DNA of 64,000 nucleotides from Domibacillus sp. DTU_2020_1001157_1_SI_ALB_TIR_016 (lineage in GTDB: Bacteria; Bacillota; Bacilli; Bacillales; Domibacillaceae): positions 1,240,001-1,304,000 of the forward strand of contig NZ_CP135439.1 of the NCBI RefSeq assembly GCF_032341995.1, in the 5' to 3' direction. Under the pieces are notes generated by a model. That model was not told where the DNA came from, searched no databases, and worked only from the letters and a program-made list of their open reading frames with translations. This document shows, piece after piece, positions 1 to 7,406 of the stretch. Numbering within the stretch: the stretch's first letter is position 1; each line of letters opens with the position of its first letter. The translations under genes and the position numbers were made by a program.

Positions 1-87
1 ATGAGTGCATAGTCTGTCATCTCCAATGTCATTGATTAATTATTTTTTTCAGTTTAACAAAAAAAACCATTAAGAACAATTGTTCTT

Positions 88-186
88 TTTTCCACAGGAT
101 ACAGTGGATAAGTGAGGATAACAAGTAGAATAACTAGATTAAACCCTTGAAACAGCTGTGTTAATTTGTGAATAAGGTTATCCACA
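88..186. promoter_or_regulatory. DnaA-box cluster upstream of yqeG
   Basis: One perfect DnaA box, TTATCCACA, lies at 178-186. Four one-mismatch boxes lie within 99 bp: TTTTCCACA at 88-96, and on the minus strand TTATCCACT (103-111), TTATCCTCA (113-121) and TTATTCACA (167-175). I recall that B. subtilis has DnaA-box clusters away from oriC, one of them next to yqeG, that titrate DnaA and restrain replication initiation. No dnaA or dnaN lies here, so this is not oriC. The role is inferred from box density and location. Confidence 0.7.
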
Positions 187-236
187 GAGTAGGATAATGA
201 GAAATATGTCGAAAAGTTTTTGTTCTTAATATTACT

Positions 237-265
237 TTGTCACATATCGAAAAATCGGCTATGAT
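237..265 (+). promoter_or_regulatory. Sigma-A promoter of the yqeG operon
   Basis: TTGTCA at 237-242 and TATGAT at 260-265 are separated by exactly 17 bp and end about 30 bp before yqeG. It lies just downstream of the DnaA boxes, so bound DnaA could affect it. Confidence 0.7.
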
Positions 266-298
266 AGGAGAAGCAAACGAATAGTAGAGGTGTACATT

Positions 299-823
299 GT
301 GCTGAAATTATTTTTGCCAAATGAGCAGGTAAGAAGTGTACTTGAAATCCAGCCAGAGCGCTTGAAACAAAAAGGAATTAAAGCGATCATAACCGATCTT
401 GATAATACACTCGTTGCCTGGGACAGACCAGATGCAACACCCGAGCTTTTAACTTGGTTTCAAAAAATGCGGGAAGCGGGCATTAAAGTACTGATTGTAT
501 CAAACAATAACCAAAAGCGGGTCAGCACGTTTTCAACGCCGCTCGATCTGCCGTTTATTTTTGAAGCGAGAAAGCCGATGGGGCGTGCTTTCAGAAAAGC
601 CATCAAGCTTTTAAGCGTACGAAAAGAAGAAACCGTCGTAATCGGGGACCAGCTGCTGACAGACGTATTTGGCGGGAACCGAAGCGGGATTTATACAATT
701 TTGGTCATTCCCATTGCAGCGACTGATGGATTTTGGACGCGCATTAATCGGAAAATAGAAAGAAGACTCATGACTTTTTTCCAGCGTAAAGGAATGATTC
801 AATGGGAGGAACGAAATCAATGA
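299..823 (+). CDS. yqeG: YqeG family HAD-IIIA phosphatase
   Basis: A HAD-superfamily phosphatase of the YqeG type, 174 aa, probably cytosolic; the substrate is not established. The first HAD motif DLDNT is near residue 33, SNNN near residue 65 is the second motif region, and GDQLLTD near residue 115 is the metal-binding motif. I choose GTG at 299 because AGAGG at 286-290 sits eight bases before it and the protein then begins VLKLFLP like its relatives; a GTG at 290 overlaps that ribosome binding site. It is the first gene of an operon, and its stop overlaps the yqeH start (ATGA). Confidence 0.92.
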   Translation: MLKLFLPNEQVRSVLEIQPERLKQKGIKAIITDLDNTLVAWDRPDATPELLTWFQKMREAGIKVLIVSNNNQKRVSTFSTPLDLPFIFEARKPMGRAFRKAIKLLSVRKEETVVIGDQLLTDVFGGNRSGIYTILVIPIAATDGFWTRINRKIERRLMTFFQRKGMIQWEERNQ

Positions 824-1917
824 ACGAAGTAATTACGTGTGATGGCTGTGGGGTCGTCATTCAAACAGGAGACCCGGCTGCGCTTGGTTACGCACCGGCT
901 GCTGCACTGGACAAAGAAACCGTTGTCTGCAAACGGTGCTTTCGCTTAAAGCATTATAATGAAGTACAGGACGTAGAACTGACCGACGATGACTTTTTAA
1001 AAATCTTGAACACAATCGGTGAGACGGATTCATTAATCGTTAAAATCGTGGATATCTTCGATTTTAATGGAAGCTGGCTTCCGGGCTTGCATCGCTTTGC
1101 TGGTAAAAACCCCGTCCTGCTTATTGGGAATAAATCGGATTTGCTGCCGAAATCCGTGAAAAAGGAACGGGTTATCCATTGGATGCGCCACGAAGCAAGC
1201 CAGCTTGGGTTAAAACCAATTGAGGTGCTTTTAACAAGTGCTTCAGAAGGAAAAGCGATCCGCGATGCGGCGGATGCCATCGAGCATTATCGGAACGGAA
1301 AAGATGTATACGTAGTCGGCTGTACAAATGTCGGGAAGTCTACATTTATTAACCGAATCATTCAGGAAATTACAGGAGAAGGAGATATTATTACGACGTC
1401 TCATTTCCCGGGTACGACATTGGATATGATTGAAATTCCGCTTTCTGACGGCCATGCGCTTGTAGACACGCCGGGAATTATCAATCGTCATCAAATGGCG
1501 CACTTTGTTGATAAAGAAAACTTAAAGTTTTTACTGCCAAAAAAAGAAATTAAACCAAAAGTCTTTCAGTTGAATGAAGAGCAAACACTATTCTTTGGTG
1601 GATTAGCCCGCTTTGACTATCTTTCAGGCGGCCGGCGCTCTTTTATATGCCATCTTTCTAATGAAATCGACATTCACCGTACGAAGCTCGAAAAAGCAGA
1701 TGCTTTGTACGAAAACCATGCCGGGGAGCTACTGAAGCCAGCGGGGCATGGCGGAGCGCCGCTTGACCTTGTTCGTCAGGAATGGACAATTAAAGAAGCG
1801 AAAACAGATATTGTTTTCTCGGGGCTCGGCTGGATTACCGTTAACGAGCCAGGTGCAAAAGTAGCAGCTTACGTACCAAAAGGGGCTGCTGTAACACTGC
1901 GCAAGTCGTTAATTTAA
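820..1917 (+). CDS. yqeH: YqeH, circularly permuted ribosome-assembly GTPase
   Basis: A GTPase required in Bacillus for 30S subunit assembly, 365 aa. An N-terminal zinc-finger-like motif (CDGC near residue 5, CKRC near 38) is followed by the permuted G motifs: NKSD (G4, about 104) comes before GCTNVGKST (G1, about 167) and DTPG (G3, about 216), the hallmark of the permuted family. The C-terminal half is the RNA/protein interaction region. ATG at 820 is chosen because GGGAGG at 804-809 precedes it; an in-frame ATG at 802 lies upstream of that site. It overlaps yqeG by four bases. Confidence 0.95.
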   Translation: MNEVITCDGCGVVIQTGDPAALGYAPAAALDKETVVCKRCFRLKHYNEVQDVELTDDDFLKILNTIGETDSLIVKIVDIFDFNGSWLPGLHRFAGKNPVLLIGNKSDLLPKSVKKERVIHWMRHEASQLGLKPIEVLLTSASEGKAIRDAADAIEHYRNGKDVYVVGCTNVGKSTFINRIIQEITGEGDIITTSHFPGTTLDMIEIPLSDGHALVDTPGIINRHQMAHFVDKENLKFLLPKKEIKPKVFQLNEEQTLFFGGLARFDYLSGGRRSFICHLSNEIDIHRTKLEKADALYENHAGELLKPAGHGGAPLDLVRQEWTIKEAKTDIVFSGLGWITVNEPGAKVAAYVPKGAAVTLRKSLI

Positions 1918-1934
1918 AAAGTGGGGGTTGTCGC

Positions 1935-2777
1935 GTGAAAAAGCTATACGGGGTTATAGGCGATCCAATTGGCCATTCTATGTCGCCTGATATGCATAAC
2001 GATGCGTTTGGGGCGCTTCATATGGAAGCATACTATCATCCTTTTCATATTAAAAGTGAAGAGCTGAAAACAGCGGTCGCAGGAATGAAGGCCATTGGCC
2101 TTTCAGGCTTTAACGTCACTGTACCTCACAAAACAGCTATTATGCCGCTATTAGATGAAATAGATCCGCTTGCTGAAGCGATCGGTGCAGTAAACACAGT
2201 CGTGCGAGATGAGAACCGCTTCATTGGGTATAATACAGATGGAGAAGGATTTGTGCGCGGGCTGAATGAGGAATATGGAAGCTCCGTGCTCGATAAAAAG
2301 ATCATGATTATTGGAGCGGGCGGCGCAGCAAGAGCGATTTACTACACGCTTAGCCAGCAGGGAGCCGAGCGGGTAGACATTGCCAATCGAACACCGGCAA
2401 AAGCCGAAGAGCTGAAAAGCCGGTGTCCATATCCCGTTGAAACGGCTCTTTTATCTCTTGAGCAGGCGGAAGAGCAGCTCGGTGATTATGATATTATCAT
2501 TCAAACAACATCCATTGGCATGTCGCCGAAAGTAAGTGAAACACCTATTCATGTAAAGAATATCCGTCCAGATGCGTTTGTATCGGATATCATTTACAAT
2601 CCAGCGGAAACGATGATCATGAAAGAAGCTAAAAAGCGGGGCGCACGTGTGCAAAACGGTTTGAAAATGTTTGCTTATCAGGGTGCGCTTGCTTTTGAAA
2701 AATGGACAGGCATCCTGCCTGACACGGAACGTATGCAAAAAATAGTACAGAATAAACTTGGAGGAACATCATGCTGA
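1935..2777 (+). CDS. aroE: Shikimate dehydrogenase
   Basis: NADPH-dependent reduction of 3-dehydroshikimate to shikimate in aromatic amino acid synthesis; 280 aa, the usual AroE length. The shikimate-binding serines are in GHSMSPDMHN (about residues 13-22), the catalytic lysine is in NVTVPHK (about 65), and the NADP-binding loop is GAGGAAR (about 127). The start is GTG with GTGGGGG just upstream. The gene lies 17 bases after yqeH and overlaps yhbY by seven bases, so the operon is probably translationally coupled here. Confidence 0.96.
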   Translation: MKKLYGVIGDPIGHSMSPDMHNDAFGALHMEAYYHPFHIKSEELKTAVAGMKAIGLSGFNVTVPHKTAIMPLLDEIDPLAEAIGAVNTVVRDENRFIGYNTDGEGFVRGLNEEYGSSVLDKKIMIIGAGGAARAIYYTLSQQGAERVDIANRTPAKAEELKSRCPYPVETALLSLEQAEEQLGDYDIIIQTTSIGMSPKVSETPIHVKNIRPDAFVSDIIYNPAETMIMKEAKKRGARVQNGLKMFAYQGALAFEKWTGILPDTERMQKIVQNKLGGTSC

Positions 2778-3064
2778 CAGGAAAACAAAAACGATTTTTA
2801 CGAGCAGAGGCTCATCACCTAGACCCAATTTTTCAAGTAGGTAAAGGCGGCGTTAATGAAAACATGACAACGCAAATTGCCGAAGCACTTGAAGTGCGCG
2901 AGTTAATCAAGGTGAGTATTTTACAAAATAATGAAGATGATAAACATGAGGTGGCAGAAGCACTGGCCAAGGGGGCAAAAGCAGAGCTTGTTCAGTTGAT
3001 CGGCCACACAGTGGTATTATATAAAGAATCAAAAGAAAACAAAAAAATCGTTCTGCCGCGATGA
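2771..3064 (+). CDS. yhbY: YhbY/YqeI ribosome-associated RNA-binding protein
   Basis: A 97-aa single CRS1-YhbY domain protein that binds RNA and is thought to act in ribosome maturation. The N-terminal LTGKQKRFLRAEAHHLDP and the central QVGKGGVN loop are typical of the domain, with the conserved GHTVVLYKES strand near the end. Ribosome binding site GGAGG at 2760-2764 lies inside the end of aroE. The stop overlaps the nadD start (ATGA). Confidence 0.93.
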   Translation: MLTGKQKRFLRAEAHHLDPIFQVGKGGVNENMTTQIAEALEVRELIKVSILQNNEDDKHEVAEALAKGAKAELVQLIGHTVVLYKESKENKKIVLPR

Positions 3065-3630
3065 AAAAAGTGGGTATTTTAGGCGGAACCTTTAACCCGC
3101 CGCATGTTGGCCATTTAATTGCAGCCAATGAGGCCCTGCATGCGCTCGATCTGGATGAAATCCGTTTTATGCCCAATTCACTTCCGCCGCATAAAAAGCT
3201 TGCTGGCCATGTGGACGATGAACACCGTCTTCGTATGACAGAGCTTGCCATTGAAGGAAATGACTGCTTTCGGATTGAAACGATTGAAATCCAGCGTGCA
3301 GGGGTATCGTATACGATTGATACAATGCGGGAATTGATAAAGCGAGAACCTGAAACATCATTTTATTTTATAATTGGCGCGGACATGATTGAATATTTAC
3401 CGAAATGGCGTGACATTGATGAATTAAGCCGGCTTGTCACCTTTGTTGGAGTCAAGCGGCCGGGCTATTCAACAGAAACGCCTTACCCGGTGTTATTAAT
3501 TGATACGCCGGAAATTCATTTGTCATCAACGGTTCTCCGGGAAAAAGCAGCGTCAAACAAAACGCTTCATTATCTTATGCCGGAAACGGTCATTCGGTAT
3601 ATAAAGGAGAACAGCTTATATGGAGCGTAG
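3061..3630 (+). CDS. nadD: Nicotinate-nucleotide adenylyltransferase
   Basis: Transfers AMP from ATP to nicotinate mononucleotide in NAD synthesis; 189 aa, normal length. The nucleotidyltransferase signature GGTFNPPHVGHL is at residues 8-19 and the C-terminal phosphate-binding motif HLSSTVLRE near 158. GADM near residue 108 is in the substrate pocket. It overlaps yhbY by 4 bases and yqeK by 11, consistent with one mRNA. Confidence 0.96.
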   Translation: MKKVGILGGTFNPPHVGHLIAANEALHALDLDEIRFMPNSLPPHKKLAGHVDDEHRLRMTELAIEGNDCFRIETIEIQRAGVSYTIDTMRELIKREPETSFYFIIGADMIEYLPKWRDIDELSRLVTFVGVKRPGYSTETPYPVLLIDTPEIHLSSTVLREKAASNKTLHYLMPETVIRYIKENSLYGA

Positions 3631-4189
3631 CAGAGCACTGGAGATTGTTGAAAAACAATTAACGGAAAAGCGGTACACGCATACTCTAGGGGTATCAGAA
3701 GCAGCTGTCGAGCTGGCAGACCGCTATGGAGCAGATGTCTACAAAGCGGAACTGGCCGCTATTTTCCACGATTATGCAAAGTTTCGTCCGAAAGAAGAAA
3801 TGAAGCAGATTTTAATAGACGAGAGAGAAGACGAGCGGCTTCTTGCGTTTCACCACGAGCTTTGGCATGCGCCGGCGGGGGCTGTGCTGGTGCGCAGAGA
3901 AGCAGGAATTGAAGACGAAGACATACTCTCTGCTATCCGCTGGCATACAACCGGGAAGCCTGGCATGACCTTGCTTGAAAAAATCATCTATCTGGCAGAT
4001 TATATTGAGCCAGGCCGGGCATTTCCAGGTGTGGAGGAAGTACGGGCGATTGCAAAGCAGAGTTTGAATGCGGCTGTTTTAGCGGCTGTAAAAAATTCAA
4101 TTCTCTTTTTAATGAGTAAAAAACAGCCGGTTTTCCCGGTTACGATGGATATGTATAATGATCTTATTCAGAATGGAGACGATGTTTAA
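3620..4189 (+). CDS. yqeK: YqeK, HD-domain bis(5'-nucleosyl)-tetraphosphatase
   Basis: An HD-superfamily phosphohydrolase, 189 aa; the family is known to hydrolyse diadenosine tetraphosphate symmetrically. The metal ligands are visible: HTLGV near residue 21, the HD pair in FHDYAKF near 50, and later histidines in FHHELWHAP (about 77-85). The gene sits between nadD and rsfS as in most Bacillales, so the call rests on motif and order together. Confidence 0.93.
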   Translation: MERSRALEIVEKQLTEKRYTHTLGVSEAAVELADRYGADVYKAELAAIFHDYAKFRPKEEMKQILIDEREDERLLAFHHELWHAPAGAVLVRREAGIEDEDILSAIRWHTTGKPGMTLLEKIIYLADYIEPGRAFPGVEEVRAIAKQSLNAAVLAAVKNSILFLMSKKQPVFPVTMDMYNDLIQNGDDV

Positions 4190-4540
4190 TTGACAGAGCA
4201 ACAGCAATTACTGCAAGTAGTAACAAAAGCAGCAGATGATAAGCGGGCAGAAAATATTACAGCCCTTAATATGGAAGGTATTTCACCGGTCGCTGATTAC
4301 TTCGTGATCTGCCATGGTAATTCAGATAAACAAGTACAGGCAATTGCCCGTGAAGTAAAAGAGAAAGCAGAAGAACTTGGCTTTGATATTCGCCGGATGG
4401 AAGGATTTGACGAAGCACGCTGGGTATTGATTGATATCGGCGATGTAGTCGTTCACGTTTTTCATCGTGAGGAGCGGGTTTACTACAACCTTGAACGCCT
4501 ATGGGGCGACGCGCCGCACGTTGATGTGCTAATGTCATGA
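4190..4540 (+). CDS. rsfS: Ribosomal silencing factor RsfS
   Basis: A 116-aa RsfS/Iojap protein that binds L14 on the 50S subunit and prevents subunit joining when nutrients are short. The family core is seen in NITALNM, ADYFVICHGNSDKQVQAI and RWVLIDIGDVVVHVFH. The start is TTG immediately after the yqeK stop, with GGAG about 12 bases upstream. Its stop overlaps the next start (ATGA). Confidence 0.95.
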   Translation: MTEQQQLLQVVTKAADDKRAENITALNMEGISPVADYFVICHGNSDKQVQAIAREVKEKAEELGFDIRRMEGFDEARWVLIDIGDVVVHVFHREERVYYNLERLWGDAPHVDVLMS

Positions 4541-5268
4541 GTTATAACCGGTTTGCTTCGGTGTACGATGCGCTTATGCAGGATGCGCCGTACGATGAAT
4601 GGGAAGCATATTTGCAAAGAGAAGTAAAAGGGGGATCCCTGCTTGATATCGGCTGCGGGACAGGAGAACTGGCCGTTCGTTTTGCCCGAGCCGGATTTCA
4701 AGTAACAGGGATTGACCTTTCCGATGATATGCTTGCCATTGCCCGTGAAAAAGCGGAAGCAAATGGAATGAACATCCCGCTTTTTCAGCAGGATATGCGT
4801 GAGCTTGATGGGATCGGTCAATTTGACACGGCTGTTATTTTTTGTGACTCGCTTAACTATTTACAGTCAGAAGAAGATGTGAAGCAAACGTTTCAATCTG
4901 TGTTCAGCCACTTAAAAGAAGACGGTTTGTTTCTATTCGATGTTCATTCCTCTTTTAAAATGAATCATGTTTTTGTAGAGCAGACGTTTGCGGATGCCGC
5001 CGAAGATATTTCATTTATATGGAATGCATTTCCGGGAGAACATCCGCACAGTGTCGAACATGAATTAACATTCTTCATTCAAACAGAGAACGGCGAATAT
5101 GAACGATTTGATGAATTGCATTATCAACGCACTTTTGAGCCCAAAGTATATGACCAGTGGCTTAAAGAAGCGGGCTTCTATGTTGAAGCGATCACGGCCG
5201 ATTTCACAAATGATGCCCCAGCACCAGAATCAGAACGGATCTTTTTCAAAGCAAGAAAGAGCAGCTGA
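4537..5268 (+). CDS. yqeM: YqeM-like class I SAM-dependent methyltransferase
   Basis: A 243-aa Rossmann-fold methyltransferase of unknown substrate. Motif I LLDIGCGTGELAVRFARAG is near residues 35-53, the acidic residue ending strand 2 is in GIDLSDDML, and DTAVIFCDSLNYL is the motif IV region. It ends the yqeG operon and is followed by a terminator. Position in the operon, rather than any known reaction, gives the name. Confidence 0.88.
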   Translation: MSYNRFASVYDALMQDAPYDEWEAYLQREVKGGSLLDIGCGTGELAVRFARAGFQVTGIDLSDDMLAIAREKAEANGMNIPLFQQDMRELDGIGQFDTAVIFCDSLNYLQSEEDVKQTFQSVFSHLKEDGLFLFDVHSSFKMNHVFVEQTFADAAEDISFIWNAFPGEHPHSVEHELTFFIQTENGEYERFDELHYQRTFEPKVYDQWLKEAGFYVEAITADFTNDAPAPESERIFFKARKSS

Positions 5269-5287
5269 CCAGCTGCTCTTTTTTTTG
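5257..5287 (+). terminator. Intrinsic terminator of the yqeG-yqeM operon
   Basis: A 10-bp stem (AAGAGCAGCT with AGCTGCTCTT, loop gacc) is followed by eight T. The left arm lies inside the last codons of yqeM, so the stop codon is within the hairpin. Confidence 0.9.
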
Positions 5288-5333
5288 TTAAGATTTTGTA
5301 AAGAAGAAAGGAAAACGAAAAGGAGCGCCGAAT

Positions 5334-6161
5334 TTAGTCAATAATGCCAAATGCGGCAGATGCCTCTTTTCTGTCTTCTGCAGCTTTTTGCTGTGTCATT
5401 CTGCAAAGCGATGCAAACAATTCGCCTGCCTCTGATTCAATAACCGTAAGACCTCTTCCTGTTACGCCACCTTTTGCAGCGGTTCGTTCCGTCAGCATCT
5501 CCAATGTCCAATCCTTTTGTTTCAGCAATTCTCCCAGGCCAATCATCATATGGAACGCCAGTGTTTCTGCCTGGCTTTTTGTTAATCCATATGTGACAGC
5601 TTCATCTGCATACATGACTGCCATTTTGGAAAAGAAAGCGGGCCCGCATCCAGTTAAATCTGAGGCAGCCCGGATAATGTTATCATCTGTTTCGAGTGCG
5701 ACGCTGGCAATTTGATTAAGCAGTCCTGTTACTTTTTGCTGCCAGTCGTTTTCGCAGGAATCTCCAAAAGAGTATAAAATACCGCCAGAAGCCACTGTAT
5801 TGGTGACAGAAGGGATTACTTTTCCGCAGGAGCAGGAAATAATCGATTCCATTTGTTTTGTTGACACCGCGCTTGCCGTAGCCAGCACACAGTGTTCCTG
5901 CGTTAAAAAAGGCGCGATCGATTCAAGAAGAGGCTTTAAATCGGGCTGCCGGACGCATACAAAAATCAACTGGGTTTTTTTAACAAGCTCTTTAGTAGTT
6001 TGGCACACATGTATCCCGGGAAATAAGGCTTTTAAATGCAAGGCTTTTTCCCGTGTGCGATTGTGCAGGACAATATTTTCCGGCTCAGCAGCAGCAGCAA
6101 ACATGAGCGCTTCTGTTAAAACGGTGCCAATGCTTCCTGTACCAATTATCCCAATGTTCAT
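5334..6161 (-). CDS. comER: ComER, pyrroline-5-carboxylate reductase-like protein
   Basis: A 275-aa member of the ProC family encoded divergently from comEA, as in B. subtilis. The dinucleotide-binding loop GIIGTGSIGT is at residues 3-12, and the family's C-terminal signature region is DLTGCGPAFF. Its role in competence is unclear; published work on Bacillus has tied ComER to sporulation and biofilm control. I start at ATG 6161, eight bases after the ribosome binding site GGGTGA; a GTG at 6173 overlaps that site. Confidence 0.88.
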   Translation of the reverse strand: MNIGIIGTGSIGTVLTEALMFAAAAEPENIVLHNRTREKALHLKALFPGIHVCQTTKELVKKTQLIFVCVRQPDLKPLLESIAPFLTQEHCVLATASAVSTKQMESIISCSCGKVIPSVTNTVASGGILYSFGDSCENDWQQKVTGLLNQIASVALETDDNIIRAASDLTGCGPAFFSKMAVMYADEAVTYGLTKSQAETLAFHMMIGLGELLKQKDWTLEMLTERTAAKGGVTGRGLTVIESEAGELFASLCRMTQQKAAEDRKEASAAFGIID

Positions 6162-6247
6162 GCTTGCATTCACCCTTTCCTATTCATCTAAACACTGTAT
6201 GCATATTATTTGTAAATATGACCGTAAGTGAAAGGAGAAGAAAAGAA

Positions 6248-6889
6248 ATGAACAAACAAGAAATGCTTAAAAAATACAAAGTTCCAGCAGCTGCAGGAGC
6301 TGTTTTAGCTGCCGTCTGGCTGTACGGTTTAACAAAAGAAGAACCGCAAGCTTTGCCGCCGGAGCCTGCGCTTTTAGAAGCACCTAAAAGTGAACCGGCT
6401 TCCGAGGAAGCAGAACCGGCGCAAAATCAGCCTAGTGAAGTAGCCATTGATGTGAAAGGAGCCGTTTCAATGCCGGGCATTTACGTGCTGTCAAATGATC
6501 AGCGGGTGAATGATGCAATCAATAAAGCGGGCGGACTTACCGAAAAAGCAGATGCGGCTGCCATTAATTTAGCACAAAAAGTACAGGATGAAATGGTTAT
6601 CTATGTACCGGCAGAGGGAGAAGAAATGCCAGACGTAGAGCAAGCAACTGCATCATCTTCAACTGCAGCTGGCAGTGATGAGGCTGCCGAATCTGCTGTA
6701 ATCAATATCAATACAGCAGACTCGGCATTATTGCAGGAGCTTCCGGGTGTTGGTGAGTCGAAAGCCCAGGCAATTATTGATTTCAGAGAAACGGAAGGAG
6801 CTTTTACAGCAGTAGAGGATTTGAAAAACGTGGCAGGAATTGGTGATAAAATATTTGAAAAGCTGGCTCCTCTCGTGACTATTCAATAA
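6248..6889 (+). CDS. comEA: ComEA, membrane-anchored DNA receptor of competence
   Basis: The late competence DNA receptor that holds incoming double-stranded DNA at the outer face of the membrane; 213 aa. Residues 14-27 form one N-terminal membrane anchor. A Pro/Glu/Ala-rich linker follows, then an SLBB domain (DVKGAVSMPGIYVL), then a C-terminal helix-hairpin-helix DNA-binding pair (INTADSALLQELPGVGESKA and LKNVAGIGDKIFEKL). ATG 6248 is preceded by AAAGGAG at 6231-6237, which decides the start over frames that reach back to 6164. Confidence 0.95.
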   Translation: MNKQEMLKKYKVPAAAGAVLAAVWLYGLTKEEPQALPPEPALLEAPKSEPASEEAEPAQNQPSEVAIDVKGAVSMPGIYVLSNDQRVNDAINKAGGLTEKADAAAINLAQKVQDEMVIYVPAEGEEMPDVEQATASSSTAAGSDEAAESAVININTADSALLQELPGVGESKAQAIIDFRETEGAFTAVEDLKNVAGIGDKIFEKLAPLVTIQ

Positions 6890-6895
6890 AAGGGT

Positions 6896-6923
6896 TTGAC
6901 GGATGGAAGAACCTCTCGATAAA
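6896..6923 (+). promoter_or_regulatory. Possible sigma-A promoter before comEB
   Basis: TTGACG (6896-6901) and GATAAA (6918-6923) are 16 bp apart in the 87-base gap between comEA and comEB. It could give comEB-comEC expression apart from comEA. Confidence 0.45.
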
Positions 6924-6976
6924 CTGAAAGAATAAACCGGCCGCAGACCGGAAGAAACAGAAAAGAGGTTTTGAGA

Positions 6977-7393
6977 ATGGAACGAAAAAGCTGGGATGAT
7001 TATTTTTTAAATATTGCGGAGGTGGTGGCTACTCGTTCAACCTGCAATCGGCTTCATGTTGGCTGTGTGATTGTAAAAGACAAGCATATTGTGTCTACAG
7101 GCTATAACGGTTCTATTCATGGGCATGAACATTGCCAGGACGCAGGCTGCTTATTATCGGATCAAGGCCGTTGTATCCGGTGCCTGCATGCAGAATTAAA
7201 TGCAGTGCTTCATGCAGAGCGTGATAAGTTAAAAGGGGCATCTGCTTACGTTACCCACGAGCCATGTGAAAACTGTGCAAAAACGCTTGCCCAGGCCGGT
7301 GTAGGGCGGATTATCTATCGTAATGCCTATCCAAACAAATGGAACAGCCACTTTTTAAAAGATATTGAGGTCATCCACGTTCCCGCTGAATAA
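6977..7393 (+). CDS. comEB: ComEB, deoxycytidylate deaminase family
   Basis: A zinc-dependent cytidine/deoxycytidylate deaminase of 138 aa. The zinc and catalytic residues are HAELNAV (about residues 75-81) and PCENCAKT (about 98-105); additional cysteines at C22, C30 and in CQDAGCLLSDQGRCIRC match the dCMP deaminase subfamily. It probably turns dCMP into dUMP. It is dispensable for DNA uptake in B. subtilis despite its name. ATG 6977 is preferred over TTG 6971 by spacing from AGAGG. Confidence 0.93.
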   Translation: MERKSWDDYFLNIAEVVATRSTCNRLHVGCVIVKDKHIVSTGYNGSIHGHEHCQDAGCLLSDQGRCIRCLHAELNAVLHAERDKLKGASAYVTHEPCENCAKTLAQAGVGRIIYRNAYPNKWNSHFLKDIEVIHVPAE

Positions 7394-7406
7394 AGGATGG
7401 TGATGT

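Noticed and set aside
1..289. The DnaA boxes as the chromosome origin
   Set aside because: No dnaA, dnaN, rpmH or DNA-unwinding region with the usual neighbours is present; the neighbours are yqeG and yqeH.
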